The notes under the pieces: model-generated
Seen by the model: only the letters and a program-made list of their open reading frames with translations
Database searches by the model: none
What the model was told of the DNA's origin: nothing
DNA from: Nocardia sp. CDC159
Lineage (GTDB): Bacteria > Actinomycetota > Actinomycetes > Mycobacteriales > Mycobacteriaceae
Assembly (NCBI RefSeq): GCF_023740735.1
Contig: NZ_JAMRXH010000009.1
Location: forward strand, 283,470-347,469
Direction: 5' to 3'
DNA length: 64,000 nucleotides
Part shown: piece by piece, positions 8,403-17,312 of the stretch
Numbering within the stretch: position 1 is the first letter of the stretch
Layout: each line of letters starts with the position of its first letter
Program-made: the position numbers and the translations under genes

Positions 8403-8836
8403 GTGCCTTCCTTTCTTTTCTTTCCTGTGCGACCGAGACTCTCGGACGGATACCCGAGTCTCGCAATACTTACACCCACGCTCGCCGCCATCGACCGGAA
8501 CGCCCGCGACGACCACAGGCCATTGTCCGACGAACCGGCGGCGAAGTGCCAGTGGAAGCCAGCGGACATTGACCTGTCAACTTAATATGCGGCCACCATC
8601 CCCCTCCTCCCGGCCGCTGTTCCCCGTTGTCGCGGCCCGCTGTTCCCCGTTGTCGCGGCCCGCTGATCTCCGTTGTCGCGGCCGCGTTCCCCCTTGTTCC
8701 TGGCCACCATCCTCCATGTTCCCGGCCACCATCCCCCTTGTTCCCGGCACGTTTTTCGCCGGGATAGGCTGTTATCCGTCTCGCCCGGCGCCCCGGGCGA
8801 ATCGTCAGCTCGATCCTGCCGAAAGGGGTCCCCGCG
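8403..8836. other. 434-bp divergent intergenic region before gatC
   Basis: Shared upstream region of the minus-strand ACT gene and plus-strand gatC. The ACT side holds a purine-rich ribosome binding site. The middle (8591-8749) is a degenerate tandem repeat. A TAGGCT box at 8765-8770, within the small dyad GGATA/TATCC, is the best -10 candidate for gatCA. No convincing coding frame is seen. Confidence 0.6.
8591..8749. repeat. Degenerate 21-23 bp tandem repeat, about seven units
   Basis: Units begin with GGCC at 8591, 8612, 8634, 8657, 8680, 8702 and 8724, with a diverged eighth boundary at 8746, giving spacings of 21-23 bp. Two unit types occur: GGCCCGCTGTTCCCCGTTGT and GGCCACCATCCTCCATGTTC. 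They share a TGTTCCC-like core. The unit length varies and is not a multiple of three, so it is not a coding repeat. Confidence 0.75.
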
Positions 8837-9133
8837 GTGCCCGCCATCTCCCGCGACGAGGTCGCACACCTCGCCCGGTTGTCCCGGCTCGCCCTGACCG
8901 AGGAAGAACTCGACCGCTACGCCGGGCAGCTGGATTCGATCCTGAGCCACGTGCGGGTCATCTCGGAGGTCGCCGCCGATGTTCCGGCCACCGCCTCGCC
9001 GAATCCGACCACCAACGTCACTCGTCCGGACGAGGTCACCGAATGCCTGACGCCCGAGCAGGCGCTGTCGGGCGCACCGGCGGTGGAGGACCAGCGGTTC
9101 GTGGTTCCGCAGATTCTGGGAGAGGGCGAATGA
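8837..9133 (+). CDS. gatC: Asp-tRNA(Asn)/Glu-tRNA(Gln) amidotransferase subunit C
   Basis: 98-residue subunit that clamps GatA and GatB in the transamidosome, which converts Glu-tRNA(Gln) to Gln-tRNA(Gln) and Asp-tRNA(Asn) to Asn-tRNA(Asn). The conserved GatC start ISRDEVAHLARLSRLALTEE and the end AVEDQRFVVPQILGE are plain. The start is a GTG at 8837 with the purine stretch GAAAGGGG about 10 nt ahead. Its TGA stop overlaps the gatA ATG (ATGA), so the two are translationally coupled. The partner gatB lies 22 kb away, beyond pfkA and an accessory block, as is usual in mycobacteria-like genomes. Confidence 0.97.
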   Translation: MPAISRDEVAHLARLSRLALTEEELDRYAGQLDSILSHVRVISEVAADVPATASPNPTTNVTRPDEVTECLTPEQALSGAPAVEDQRFVVPQILGEGE

Positions 9134-10599
9134 CCGACCTGACCAAGCTGCCGGCTGCCGAGCTGGCGGAGAAGATCCACGGCCGCGAGCTGTCCTCGGT
9201 GGAGGTCACCGAGGCATATCTGCGCCGCATCGGCGAGGTGGACGGCGAGATCAACGCCTATCTGCACGTCGCGGGTGAGCAGGCGCTGGCAACCGCCGCC
9301 GAGGTGGACGCCGCCATCGCCGCGGGCACGGTGGCCTCGCCGCTGGCGGGTGTCCCGTTGGCGCTCAAGGACGTTTTCACCACCACCGATATGCCGACCA
9401 CCTGCGGCTCGAAGATCCTCGAGGGCTGGATCTCGCCGTACGACGCGACGGTGACGACCAAGCTGCGCGAGGCGGGCATCCCGATCCTCGGCAAGACCAA
9501 TATGGACGAGTTCGCGATGGGCTCGTCGACGGAGAACTCCGCGTACGGTCCGACGCGCAATCCCTGGGATACCGAGCGCATTCCGGGCGGTTCGGGCGGC
9601 GGCTCGTCGGCCGCGCTGGCCTCCGGCCAGGCCCCGCTCGCGATCGGCACCGACACCGGCGGCTCGATCCGCCAACCCGCCGCGATGACCGGCACCGTCG
9701 GCACCAAGCCCACCTACGGCACGGTCTCGCGCTACGGCCTGGTCGCCTGCGCCTCCTCGCTGGATCAGGGCGGCCCGTGCGGGCGCACCGTCCTCGACAC
9801 GGCGCTGCTGCACGAGGTCATCGCCGGATACGACCCGCGGGATTCGACCTCGCGCAACGTGCCGGTCGCGCCGGTGGTCGAGGCGGCCCGCCAGGGTGCG
9901 CAGGCCGATCTGCGCGGCGTGAAAGTCGGTGTGGTCAAAGAGCTGCACTCCGACAGCTACCAGCCGGGCGTCATCGCCTCCTTCGACGCGGCCGTGGCCG
10001 TGCTGAAGGATCTGGGCGCGGATGTGGTCGAGGTGTCGTGCCCGAACTTCGAACATGCGCTGCCGGCCTACTACCTGATCCTGCCCAGCGAGGTGTCGTC
10101 CAACCTGGCCCGCTTCGATGCCATGCGCTACGGCCTGCGCGTCGGTGACGACGGCACCCGCAGCGCGGAGCAGGTCATGGCCGCCACCCGGGAGGCGGGC
10201 CTGGGCCCGGAGGTCAAGCGCCGCATCATGATCGGCACCTACGCCCTGTCGGCGGGCTACTACGACGCCTACTACGGCCAGGCCCTCAAGGTCCGCACCC
10301 TCATCGCGCAGGACTTCGACCGGGCCTACGAGCAGGTCGACGTCCTGGTCTCCCCGACCAGTCCGTTCACCGCCTGGCGGCTCGGCGAGAAGGTCGACGA
10401 TCCGCTGGCGATGTACCTGTCGGACCTGTGCACCCTCCCGACCAACCTGGCGGGCTACTGCGGCATGTCGGTCCCCTCGGGCCTGAGCAACGAGGACGGC
10501 CTGCCGGTCGGCCTGCAGATCATGGCCCCGGCGCTGGCCGACGATCGGCTCTACCGTGTGGGCGCGGCATACGAGGCCGCGCGCGGCCCGATCGCGTAG
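9130..10599 (+). CDS. gatA: Glutamyl-tRNA(Gln) amidotransferase subunit A
   Basis: 489-residue glutaminase/amidase subunit that frees ammonia from glutamine for GatB. It has the amidase-signature Ser-cisSer-Lys triad: Lys80 in PLALKDVFTT, Ser155 in the GGSGGGSSAAL loop and Ser179 in TDTGGSIRQPAAMTG. These positions match the family. Length is normal. The ATG at 9130 overlaps the gatC stop. A very strong GC hairpin at 10610-10646 ends the operon. No anomaly seen. Confidence 0.98.
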   Translation: MTDLTKLPAAELAEKIHGRELSSVEVTEAYLRRIGEVDGEINAYLHVAGEQALATAAEVDAAIAAGTVASPLAGVPLALKDVFTTTDMPTTCGSKILEGWISPYDATVTTKLREAGIPILGKTNMDEFAMGSSTENSAYGPTRNPWDTERIPGGSGGGSSAALASGQAPLAIGTDTGGSIRQPAAMTGTVGTKPTYGTVSRYGLVACASSLDQGGPCGRTVLDTALLHEVIAGYDPRDSTSRNVPVAPVVEAARQGAQADLRGVKVGVVKELHSDSYQPGVIASFDAAVAVLKDLGADVVEVSCPNFEHALPAYYLILPSEVSSNLARFDAMRYGLRVGDDGTRSAEQVMAATREAGLGPEVKRRIMIGTYALSAGYYDAYYGQALKVRTLIAQDFDRAYEQVDVLVSPTSPFTAWRLGEKVDDPLAMYLSDLCTLPTNLAGYCGMSVPSGLSNEDGLPVGLQIMAPALADDRLYRVGAAYEAARGPIA

Positions 10600-10609
10600 C
10601 GAGACGAAG

Positions 10610-10646
10610 GCACCGCCGCCGCCGGATCCGCCGGCGGCGGCGGTGC
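10610..10646 (+). terminator. Terminator after gatCA
   Basis: GCACCGCCGCCGCCGG and its complement CCGGCGGCGGCGGTGC form a 16-bp perfect stem with a 5-nt loop, starting 11 bp after the gatA stop. No T-run. Confidence 0.75.
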
Positions 10647-10788
10647 GCACACCCCCACGGTAGGGGTCGTCCTCGCGGAATAGCCAGTTACACAACGTAT
10701 TTCGGCGAAATCCGACTGTCGTTCCGCCATGTTTTCATCCGGAAGTGCCTACCCTGACAAGGGCAGGCGCACCGGATGAGGAGAAGTC

Positions 10789-12708
10789 ATGGAGCGACGC
10801 CGTTTTCTGAAGGTCGGTGCCCTGAGCCCGATCGCCGCCATGGCCCTCACCGGGACCGCGTCGAGTTCGCCGGCGAGTGCCGCCGCGGGGCGCTCGTTCG
10901 GATTCGCCCCCGACGGCAGCGCCTTCCTCCTCGACGGAAAGCCCTTCCAGATCCGCAGCGGCGAGATGCATCCCGCGCGTATTCCCGTGCGGTACTGGCG
11001 GCATCGAATCCGCATGGCCAAGGCGATGGGGATGAACACGATCGCGCTGTATGTCATGTGGAACTACGTCGAGGAGCGCCCCGGGGTCTTCGACTTCACC
11101 ACCGATCGCCGCGACATCGAGGCGTTCGTGCGGCTGTGCCAGGCGGAGGACATGTGGGTGCTGTTGCGGCCGGGCCCCTACGTGTGCGGCGAGTGGGACC
11201 TGGGCGGACTACCCGCCTACCTGCTGAGCAACCCGGATATCCAATTGCGGGTCAACGCCTTTCGCGACCCGCGCTACATGTCCGCGGTGCGCCGCTACAT
11301 CGATCGGCTCATCCCTCGCGTCGAACCGCTGCTGATCGGCAACGGCGGCCCCATTCTGATGATCCAGATCGAGAACGAATACGGCTCCTACGGCAACGAC
11401 GCTCAGTATCTGACGCAGCTGCGGCAGTTGTGGATCGACGGCGGCATCACCGGCCCCTTCTACACCGAGGACGGCCTCGATCAGGTACGGACCAATCGCA
11501 CCATCGTTCCGGGCGGCGCGATCGCGCTCAGCGGCGGGAACGCGGCGGCGATCGCGCAGGCGCGCAAGGAGTTTCCGGACGTTCCCACCATGGCCGGTGA
11601 GGTCTATCCGGGCTGGTTGACCCACTGGGGCGATCCGGCCTTCCAGGGTGGTGACGTCGATATCTCCGCGGACCTGAAGGCCTTCATGGATCAGGGGCTT
11701 TCGTTCAACATCTATGTGATCCACGGCGGCACCAACTTCGGGTTCTACGCCGGTGCCAACGCGGACAACCGGTCCGGCCACTATCAACCCGATATCACCA
11801 GCTACGACTACTCCGCGCCGATCACCGAGCAGGGAGCGGCGACCCGGCGCTATCACGCCTACCGGGCGCTGCTCGGCGGCTATCTCGCCACATCCCTGCC
11901 CGACATACCCGCGCCGGTGCCGACGCTCGCCGGGGTGCGGTTCACCCCGACCGCGTTCACCTCGGTCTGGGACAACCTGCCCGCCCCGTTCCCGCCGGAG
12001 CGGACGGTGGATCCGGCGCCTTTCGAGATGTACGGCCAGAACTTCGGTTTCGCGCTCTACCGCAGGCCGCTGCGCGGTTACACCGGCGGCAAGCTGGACA
12101 TCCGGTGGGTCCACGACTATGCGACGGTGTTTCTGAACAACACGTATGCGGGCGGCATCTCCCGGCCCGCGGTTCCGGACGCCGTCTCGAAGGCGCTGCA
12201 TGTCACCAACAATGCGCCGCTCGATCTCCCGAATTCGGCCGTCGTCGGCGCCGAGCCCGTGCTCGACATACTGGTGGAGGGGATGGGCCGCACGAACTAC
12301 GGACACGCCCTCGTCGACCGGAAGGGGATCCTGCGCACGGTGTCGCTTCGCGACGCAGGTCCGCTGACCGGAGATCTCACCGGCTGGCAGGTCTTCGGGC
12401 TGCCGATGGACGAGGCCTATGTGGCCGCCCTGAAGCCCCGCCTGGCCGATCCGGCCCGGCCCGGTGTGTTCTTCGAGGCGAACCTCACCCTGACCGCCGT
12501 CGCCGACACCTATCTGGACATGTCCGGTTGGACCAAGGGCTTCGTCTACGTCAACGGCCACAACCTCGGCAGGTACTGGCAGATCGGCCCGCAGCAGCGG
12601 CTCTACTGCCCGGCCCCCTGGCTCCGCAGGGGTGCGAATCGCATCGTGGTCTTCGATCTGCACCAGACGCAGGCTCGGCCGATCACATTCGAACGCACCC
12701 TCGCCTAG
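10789..12708 (+). CDS. Tat-exported glycoside hydrolase family 35 beta-galactosidase
   Basis: 639-residue retaining exo-glycosidase that releases terminal beta-galactose. The N-terminus ERRRFLKVGALSPIAAMAL is a twin-arginine signal, so the enzyme is exported folded. The TIM barrel has IQIENEYGSYG with the acid/base Glu197, and MAGEVYPGWLTHWG with the nucleophile Glu271. GGTNFGFYAGAN is the usual GH35 signature. C-terminal beta-sandwich domains follow, with FVYVNGHNLGRYWQIGPQQ. The natural substrate may be plant or cell-wall galactoside. It is monocistronic. A half-match to the two-component motif described at 14978 (CCACGGTAGGGG near 10655) lies upstream and is only suggestive. Confidence 0.93.
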   Translation: MERRRFLKVGALSPIAAMALTGTASSSPASAAAGRSFGFAPDGSAFLLDGKPFQIRSGEMHPARIPVRYWRHRIRMAKAMGMNTIALYVMWNYVEERPGVFDFTTDRRDIEAFVRLCQAEDMWVLLRPGPYVCGEWDLGGLPAYLLSNPDIQLRVNAFRDPRYMSAVRRYIDRLIPRVEPLLIGNGGPILMIQIENEYGSYGNDAQYLTQLRQLWIDGGITGPFYTEDGLDQVRTNRTIVPGGAIALSGGNAAAIAQARKEFPDVPTMAGEVYPGWLTHWGDPAFQGGDVDISADLKAFMDQGLSFNIYVIHGGTNFGFYAGANADNRSGHYQPDITSYDYSAPITEQGAATRRYHAYRALLGGYLATSLPDIPAPVPTLAGVRFTPTAFTSVWDNLPAPFPPERTVDPAPFEMYGQNFGFALYRRPLRGYTGGKLDIRWVHDYATVFLNNTYAGGISRPAVPDAVSKALHVTNNAPLDLPNSAVVGAEPVLDILVEGMGRTNYGHALVDRKGILRTVSLRDAGPLTGDLTGWQVFGLPMDEAYVAALKPRLADPARPGVFFEANLTLTAVADTYLDMSGWTKGFVYVNGHNLGRYWQIGPQQRLYCPAPWLRRGANRIVVFDLHQTQARPITFERTLA

Positions 12709-12736
12709 CGGCGGAGTCGGTCGGCGAACTCTTTGT

Positions 12737-14158
12737 TCAGCAGGTGCCCATCGCGGTGCCCTGCTCGGGGCCGTAGCGGTGGCCGTGGCCTGGGCCGGGG
12801 GCCAGGGCGGAGAGCAGGTCGGTGGTGGTCTGGAGGAAGCTGATCAGCGGGATCCATTGGGGGTGGGGGGCGTCGGGGCGGGTGTGGGTGAGATCGGGGG
12901 CGTGCCAGAGTAATTGGGGGGACCACTGGACCACCGGATCGGAGGAGTTGGCGAGGACGGTGGCGGCGGCGTGGTGGACGCGGATGGCCGGGGGGCCTGC
13001 CCAGAGGGCGGCGCAAACGCGGTTTCGCTGGTCGCTGTCATCGGTGAAGATGGCACTGCCCGCAGTGGCGCCGAGGCTTTGGCCGTAGATGAACAGGCGG
13101 GGGCGGTCGGGCATGGTCGACAGGCGGTGTTCTACGGCGGTGAACAGGGCGCGGGCGGACTGTTCGGCGGCGGTGCGGCCGAACAGGAAGGTGGCCCAGC
13201 TGGGCGCCTCGGAGTACTGCAGGCCGACGAGGGTGACGTCGCCGCCGAAACGCTCGTCCAGACCGGCGGCGGCGCGGGCGTCGATCCAGCCGGAACCGGT
13301 GGGTATCACCACGACCAGATTCGCGCGCTGCAGCCCACCCGAGCGCTCCAGTTCGCGAATGGCCAACCCCACCCGGGAATCCAGGTCGGGGGCTGATTCC
13401 ATGCCGACATACACCCGCACCCCTCGAGCGGGTTGTCCGGCAACGAATTTCCGCCCCTCCGCACCCAGCGACGGCCAGCTCACCACCGAATCCGCACTCC
13501 CGGAACGGTTGTGGGCGATCGGCCGCACGACGGTCGGGTCCAGCTGGGCGTTGGCGGCGGCATAGGCCGACCGACGCCAATCCACCGCGGCGGGTAGCAG
13601 CGCGAACTGCGTCGCCAGCACCGCCACGACCGCCAGCCCGGCGCTGCGGGCCGCCCCCAGCCGCCGGACCACCCAGCGCACCCCGCGCCCGAGCCCGATC
13701 AGCAGCCCGGCGACCACCGTGGTCACCAGCGCGCAGCGCACCCAGTACCCCGGTCCGATCGGCGCGAACGCCATGGCCGCGCGCAGCCGGTTCTGCCACA
13801 GCCAGGCGTGCACGAGCGCACCGGCGACCACGATCACTCCGACCAGCGCGGCGGGCAACCGATACCGCGCCCACTCGCGATTGATATCGAAACCCCAGCG
13901 TCGCACCAGCATTCGGGCCAGCCCGGCCGCCGCCAGGCAGGCCGCGACCAGCAGCCCGCTCAGCACCGCCTGCGCCTCGGCCGTGCGGGGCAGCAGTCCG
14001 GGAGCAAGCGCGGCGGTCAGGCCGATCGTGACCGCGGCGGTGGTTCCGATGCGCGGCGGCGACAGCCGCGGCGCTCGCCCGGCTTCGGGAGTCGTCTCCG
14101 TGCGGTCGGTATCGGTCGAGAGGATCACTTCGAGCTCCTGTACGGAAGGCGTGTTCAC
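12737..14158 (-). CDS. Membrane-anchored alpha/beta-hydrolase (Abhydrolase_9 type)
   Basis: 473 residues. The N-terminal third has four hydrophobic helices (for example TIGLTAALAPGLLP, GLLVAACLAAAGLARML, ALVGVIVVAGALVHAWL, LVTTVVAGLLIGLG). The C-terminal two thirds is an alpha/beta-hydrolase domain with IYGQSLGATAG carrying the nucleophile Ser in G-x-S-x-G. Proteins with this layout form a conserved family in mycobacteria (Rv1069c-like); their lipid or ester substrate is not established. The start is a GTG at 14158 that overlaps the stop of the upstream phospholipase-like gene (GTGA), so the two are coupled. It is convergent with the GH35 gene, 28 bp apart. Confidence 0.85.
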   Translation of the reverse strand: MNTPSVQELEVILSTDTDRTETTPEAGRAPRLSPPRIGTTAAVTIGLTAALAPGLLPRTAEAQAVLSGLLVAACLAAAGLARMLVRRWGFDINREWARYRLPAALVGVIVVAGALVHAWLWQNRLRAAMAFAPIGPGYWVRCALVTTVVAGLLIGLGRGVRWVVRRLGAARSAGLAVVAVLATQFALLPAAVDWRRSAYAAANAQLDPTVVRPIAHNRSGSADSVVSWPSLGAEGRKFVAGQPARGVRVYVGMESAPDLDSRVGLAIRELERSGGLQRANLVVVIPTGSGWIDARAAAGLDERFGGDVTLVGLQYSEAPSWATFLFGRTAAEQSARALFTAVEHRLSTMPDRPRLFIYGQSLGATAGSAIFTDDSDQRNRVCAALWAGPPAIRVHHAAATVLANSSDPVVQWSPQLLWHAPDLTHTRPDAPHPQWIPLISFLQTTTDLLSALAPGPGHGHRYGPEQGTAMGTC

Positions 14159-14883
14159 GAAAGACGGTGCGGCCCAGCGGTACGCCGTCGCACGAACGCC
14201 ACCACGGCGGCGAGCACGAGCAGCGCCAGCGCCCCCGGACCGAGCACGCGCAGCAGCTGGGTACCGAGCGCCGGCCCGGAAAGCTCCGTTCCGAACAGGT
14301 ATTCGGGCATCGGAGCGGCATAGTCCTGGCGGCGGGAGTTGAGGTCGACCGCGGTACTGGCGACGGTCGCCAGGACATGGCATTCGGCCCGCGCGAAGGA
14401 ATCCGCGCGCCCCTGGCAGGCCGAATGCATGTGCTGTTCGAGGGCGGCATCGATGCGCTGACGCGCCCACGGCCCCAGCGGATGCCCGCCGCGCGCGGCA
14501 TAGCGCAGCAGGTCGTATCCGAGATCGTGTGCCTTGCAGGCGGTTTCGAACTCGTCCGGCAGCGGTATCGGCGCGGAGCAATCCCCGTTCGGCGCCACCA
14601 GCAGCCCCTGGCTGACGGTGGGCCGATAACCGGCCGACGCGGCGAAATCCGCTGGAATCGGCGCGGACCACGGCCGCGCCCCCGCGAGCTCGGCGACCGC
14701 CCGCCGCGCGTCGGCGTTCTCCACGGCCCCCGTTCCCGCCGCCACGGCCGAACCCGCGGGGCCGAACGCCATCGCGCTACCGGTGAGCAGGGCCGCCACC
14801 GCCGTGGCTCCGGCGATCCGGCGCAGCGCGCCCCGCCCGGTGGTGATCGGCCTGCCCTCGGTCTGTCGCGGTGTTTCGTTCAT
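14155..14883 (-). CDS. Secreted prokaryotic phospholipase A2-like protein with C-terminal membrane anchor
   Basis: About 242 residues. A cleavable-looking hydrophobic N-terminus (AGATAVAALLTGSAMAFGPA) is followed by a segment with the bacterial secreted PLA2 pattern. Cys102, then FETACKAHDLGYDLLRYA with Cys116, His119 and Asp120, corresponds to the catalytic His-Asp and a disulphide. The family hydrolyses the sn-2 ester of phospholipids using calcium. The C-terminus has a hydrophobic helix (LLRVLGPGALALLVLAAVVAFV) and a basic tail, so the product should sit outside the membrane but tethered. The stop overlaps the start of the alpha/beta-hydrolase gene. A lipid-remodelling pair is a reasonable inference. 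The start ATG at 14883 is preferred to upstream frame extensions. Confidence 0.8.
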   Translation of the reverse strand: MNETPRQTEGRPITTGRGALRRIAGATAVAALLTGSAMAFGPAGSAVAAGTGAVENADARRAVAELAGARPWSAPIPADFAASAGYRPTVSQGLLVAPNGDCSAPIPLPDEFETACKAHDLGYDLLRYAARGGHPLGPWARQRIDAALEQHMHSACQGRADSFARAECHVLATVASTAVDLNSRRQDYAAPMPEYLFGTELSGPALGTQLLRVLGPGALALLVLAAVVAFVRRRTAGPHRLS

Positions 14884-14977
14884 GCCATGAAAAGCTAGGA
14901 ATCGAGCCTCGAAAGCCGCCTCAACCCGCGGATCGAATCCCGGACCGGTGCGCCGGGTGAGGCGCGGGCGGCTCTCG

Positions 14978-14989
14978 TACCGGGGTAGG
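14978..14989 (+). promoter_or_regulatory. TACCGGGGTAGG motif upstream of histidine kinase 1
   Basis: TACCGGGGTAGG lies about 60 bp before the kinase start at 15051. The same 12 bases occur, on the other strand, inside the CCTACCCCGGTAGG palindrome at 27373-27386. That copy lies about 60 bp before the second histidine kinase. A binding site for one or both NarL-type regulators is the simplest reading. Confidence 0.45.
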
Positions 14990-15037
14990 GGGTGCCAATT
15001 CACCCGGAGGTATGAGGACGTGCGCGGGCGGGGTTCC

Positions 15038-15043
15038 TAGGGT
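15038..15043 (+). promoter_or_regulatory. -10 box for leaderless histidine kinase transcript
   Basis: TAGGGT is followed by 7 nt and then the ATG at 15051, so the mRNA would begin at or next to the start codon. No ribosome binding site precedes this ATG, which supports the leaderless reading. Confidence 0.45.
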
Positions 15044-15050
15044 CGTAACC

Positions 15051-16295
15051 ATGGCTCGGATTGCGCAGACCGCGCGGCAGGTGGCCCGGAGTTCGCGGAA
15101 ACCGGGTCGGCTGCTGCTGTGGTTCGACATGTTCACGGTTCTGCTGGGCGGGGTCTTCTTCGTCGTGGCCTGGCCCACGCTGCACCTGACCCATCAGGTG
15201 CCCGCGGCGGCGCAGCCGTTCATCGCGGGGCTGGCCGCCCTGCCGGTGGTGCTGGTGCGCCTGAATCCCGCCCTGGGCTGGGCCATCTCGGCCGGATCCG
15301 CGCTGCTGATCGCGCTGGCCATCCCGAATCAGCCGGACAACCACATCCCGTTCCAGGTGGTCCACATCCTGGCGCTGTTCGCGCTGCTGTTCGCCGTCGC
15401 CGTGCGCGCGCAGATCCAGATCGTGCTGGTGGCCTGGGCCGCGACCGCCCTGCTGATGGCCACCACCATGGCCGATGCCGGAGATTCGTTCGCCGAGGCC
15501 GCGTTCGGCTGGCCCATCGCCATGACCGGCCTGGTCGCCTTCGGCCTGCTGGTGCGCTGGCTGGTGCTCTCCCGCAAGGCCCTGACCCGGCAGGCCGAGG
15601 AGAACGAGCTCGAGCGCGCGCGCCGGGCGATCCTCGAGGAGAAGGCCCGCATCGCCCGCGACCTGCACGATGTCGTGGCCCATCACATGTCGATGGTGGT
15701 GGTCCAGGCCCAGACCGCGCCGTATCGGGTGGCCGATGTCTCCCCGGCCGCGCGGGCTGAATTCGAGTCCATCGGGGCTTCGGCGCGCGAGGCGCTCAAC
15801 GAGATCCGCACCATGCTCGGCGTGCTGCGCAGCGACGGTCAGCTACCCGAACACGCCCCGCAGCCCGCGGCCGCGGATGTGCTCGCGCTGCTGGACGGGG
15901 CGCGGCGGGCCGGTGTGGCGGTGGAATGGACGATCGACGGTGCGCTGGCGGCGATTCCGGACACCGCGGGGCTGGCGCTGTATCGGATCGTGCAGGAGTC
16001 GCTGTCGAATGCCACCCGACACGCACCGCGCGCCGAGGTGCGGGTGCATCTCGCGGTCGGATCGGACGCGGTCGAGCTGGTGGTCGGCAACGGTGCCGGC
16101 GAGGTCGCGCCGAAGGGCACACCGGGCACCGGTATCGCCGGGATGCGGGCCCGGGCCGAGGCCATCGGCGGCACGCTCGCCGCGGGCCCGCGCGCCGACG
16201 GCGGCTTCGAGGTGCGGGCGCGCCTGCCGCTGGCAGTCGACGACGGCGCGCTCGTATCGATCGATCCCGCGGCCATCGGGCTGGGGAGGACGTAG
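15051..16295 (+). CDS. NarL-type sensor histidine kinase (system 1)
   Basis: About 414 residues. The N-terminal half has five to six hydrophobic helices with little extracytoplasmic sequence, typical of intramembrane-sensing kinases. A short coiled linker (LTRQAEENELERARRAILEE) leads to the HisKA_3 motif IARDLHDVVAHHMSMVVVQA with phospho-acceptor His206. The HATPase part shows IVQESLSNATRHAPRAEV (N-box) and GTGIAGMRARAEAIGGTL (G-box). Its cognate regulator gene is at 17313, with uppP between them. The ATG at 15051 is chosen over the in-frame upstream ATG at 15012 because of the leaderless promoter. The signal may be envelope stress, inferred from the uppP neighbour. Confidence 0.9.
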   Translation: MARIAQTARQVARSSRKPGRLLLWFDMFTVLLGGVFFVVAWPTLHLTHQVPAAAQPFIAGLAALPVVLVRLNPALGWAISAGSALLIALAIPNQPDNHIPFQVVHILALFALLFAVAVRAQIQIVLVAWAATALLMATTMADAGDSFAEAAFGWPIAMTGLVAFGLLVRWLVLSRKALTRQAEENELERARRAILEEKARIARDLHDVVAHHMSMVVVQAQTAPYRVADVSPAARAEFESIGASAREALNEIRTMLGVLRSDGQLPEHAPQPAAADVLALLDGARRAGVAVEWTIDGALAAIPDTAGLALYRIVQESLSNATRHAPRAEVRVHLAVGSDAVELVVGNGAGEVAPKGTPGTGIAGMRARAEAIGGTLAAGPRADGGFEVRARLPLAVDDGALVSIDPAAIGLGRT

Positions 16296-16352
16296 GTATG
16301 GCCCCGGCACGGGTGCGGCGCGCGCCGCGCACCCGTGGGAGACTCGTCGGCG

Positions 16353-17303
16353 ATGCTCACCTACGTCCAAGCCATCGTCATCGGCGCGCTCCAAGGCGTC
16401 ACCGAACTGTTCCCCATCTCCAGTCTCGGACATTCGGTACTGGTTCCGGCCTGGATCGGCGGCTCCTGGGAAAGGCTGGTCACCGACGGCGATTCCGATC
16501 ACGGCACCCCGTATCTGGCCTTCGTGGTCGCCCTGCACGTGGCCACCGCGCTGGCGCTGATCGGCTACTACCGGCGCGACTGGATCGAGATCATCACCGG
16601 ATTCGCCACCACGCTGCGCACCCGTCGCATCGAGACGTCCGCGCAGCGGCTGGCGTGGCTGATCGTGCTCGCCACGATTCCGGTCGGCGTCCTCGGCCTG
16701 GTGCTCGAGCATCCGCTGCGCGCGATGTTCGCCACCCCCGTCTTCGCGAGCGTCTTCCTCGCCCTCAACGGCATCGTGCTGATCGTCGGTGAGGGTCTGA
16801 AGCGCCGCAACGGCCCCACCCTGGCCGACTACGGCCGCCGCTTCGCCGAACAGGAGGAGCGCGATCGGGCGCGGGCGCGCGGCGTGCTGATCGAGGACGA
16901 CACCCGGCTGGAATCCGAGCGGCGCCTCGCCGCGCTGAGCGTCAAGGATGCCCTGGGCATCGGCCTGGCCCAATCCGGTGCGCTGCTGGCCGGATTCAGC
17001 CGCTCGGGCCTGACCATGGTCGGCGGCCTGCTGCGCGGACTCGATCACGAGGACACCGCGAAGTTCGCCTTCCTGCTGGCGACGCCGGTCATCCTCGCGG
17101 CGGGGGTGCTGAAGATTCCGGAGCTGTTCGGTCCGCAGGGCGCGCAGATCCACGGCCAGGCGCTGGTGGGCGCGATCGTGGCGGGGGTGTCGGCATGGCT
17201 GGCGGTGCGCTTCCTGGAACGGTTCTTCCAGACCCGCACCCTGCTGCCGTTCGCGGTGTACTGCCTGATCGCCGGACTTGTTTCGATCGTCCGGTTCGCG
17301 TAA
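16353..17303 (+). CDS. uppP: Undecaprenyl-diphosphate phosphatase (BacA/UppP family)
   Basis: About 316 residues of polytopic membrane protein that dephosphorylates undecaprenyl pyrophosphate to recycle the peptidoglycan lipid carrier. High dosage gives bacitracin resistance in other bacteria. Family motifs are GALQGVTELFPISSLGHSVL (for the usual QGxTEFLPISSSGH) and AGFSRSGLTMVGGLLRGL (for the GxSRSG motif). It is longer than E. coli BacA, with a charged cytoplasmic insert around residues 150-200 (RRFAEQEERDRARARGVL). The variation (LGH for SGH) is typical of a divergent actinobacterial branch. A GTG at 16335 is an alternative start. The gene lies between a histidine kinase and its regulator, so envelope-stress control is likely. 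Confidence 0.88.
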   Translation: MLTYVQAIVIGALQGVTELFPISSLGHSVLVPAWIGGSWERLVTDGDSDHGTPYLAFVVALHVATALALIGYYRRDWIEIITGFATTLRTRRIETSAQRLAWLIVLATIPVGVLGLVLEHPLRAMFATPVFASVFLALNGIVLIVGEGLKRRNGPTLADYGRRFAEQEERDRARARGVLIEDDTRLESERRLAALSVKDALGIGLAQSGALLAGFSRSGLTMVGGLLRGLDHEDTAKFAFLLATPVILAAGVLKIPELFGPQGAQIHGQALVGAIVAGVSAWLAVRFLERFFQTRTLLPFAVYCLIAGLVSIVRFA

Positions 17304-17312
17304 GGACAATTC

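Noticed and set aside
8591..8749. CRISPR array
   Set aside because: Units are contiguous with no unique spacers, and no cas gene is near; the same holds at 32721.
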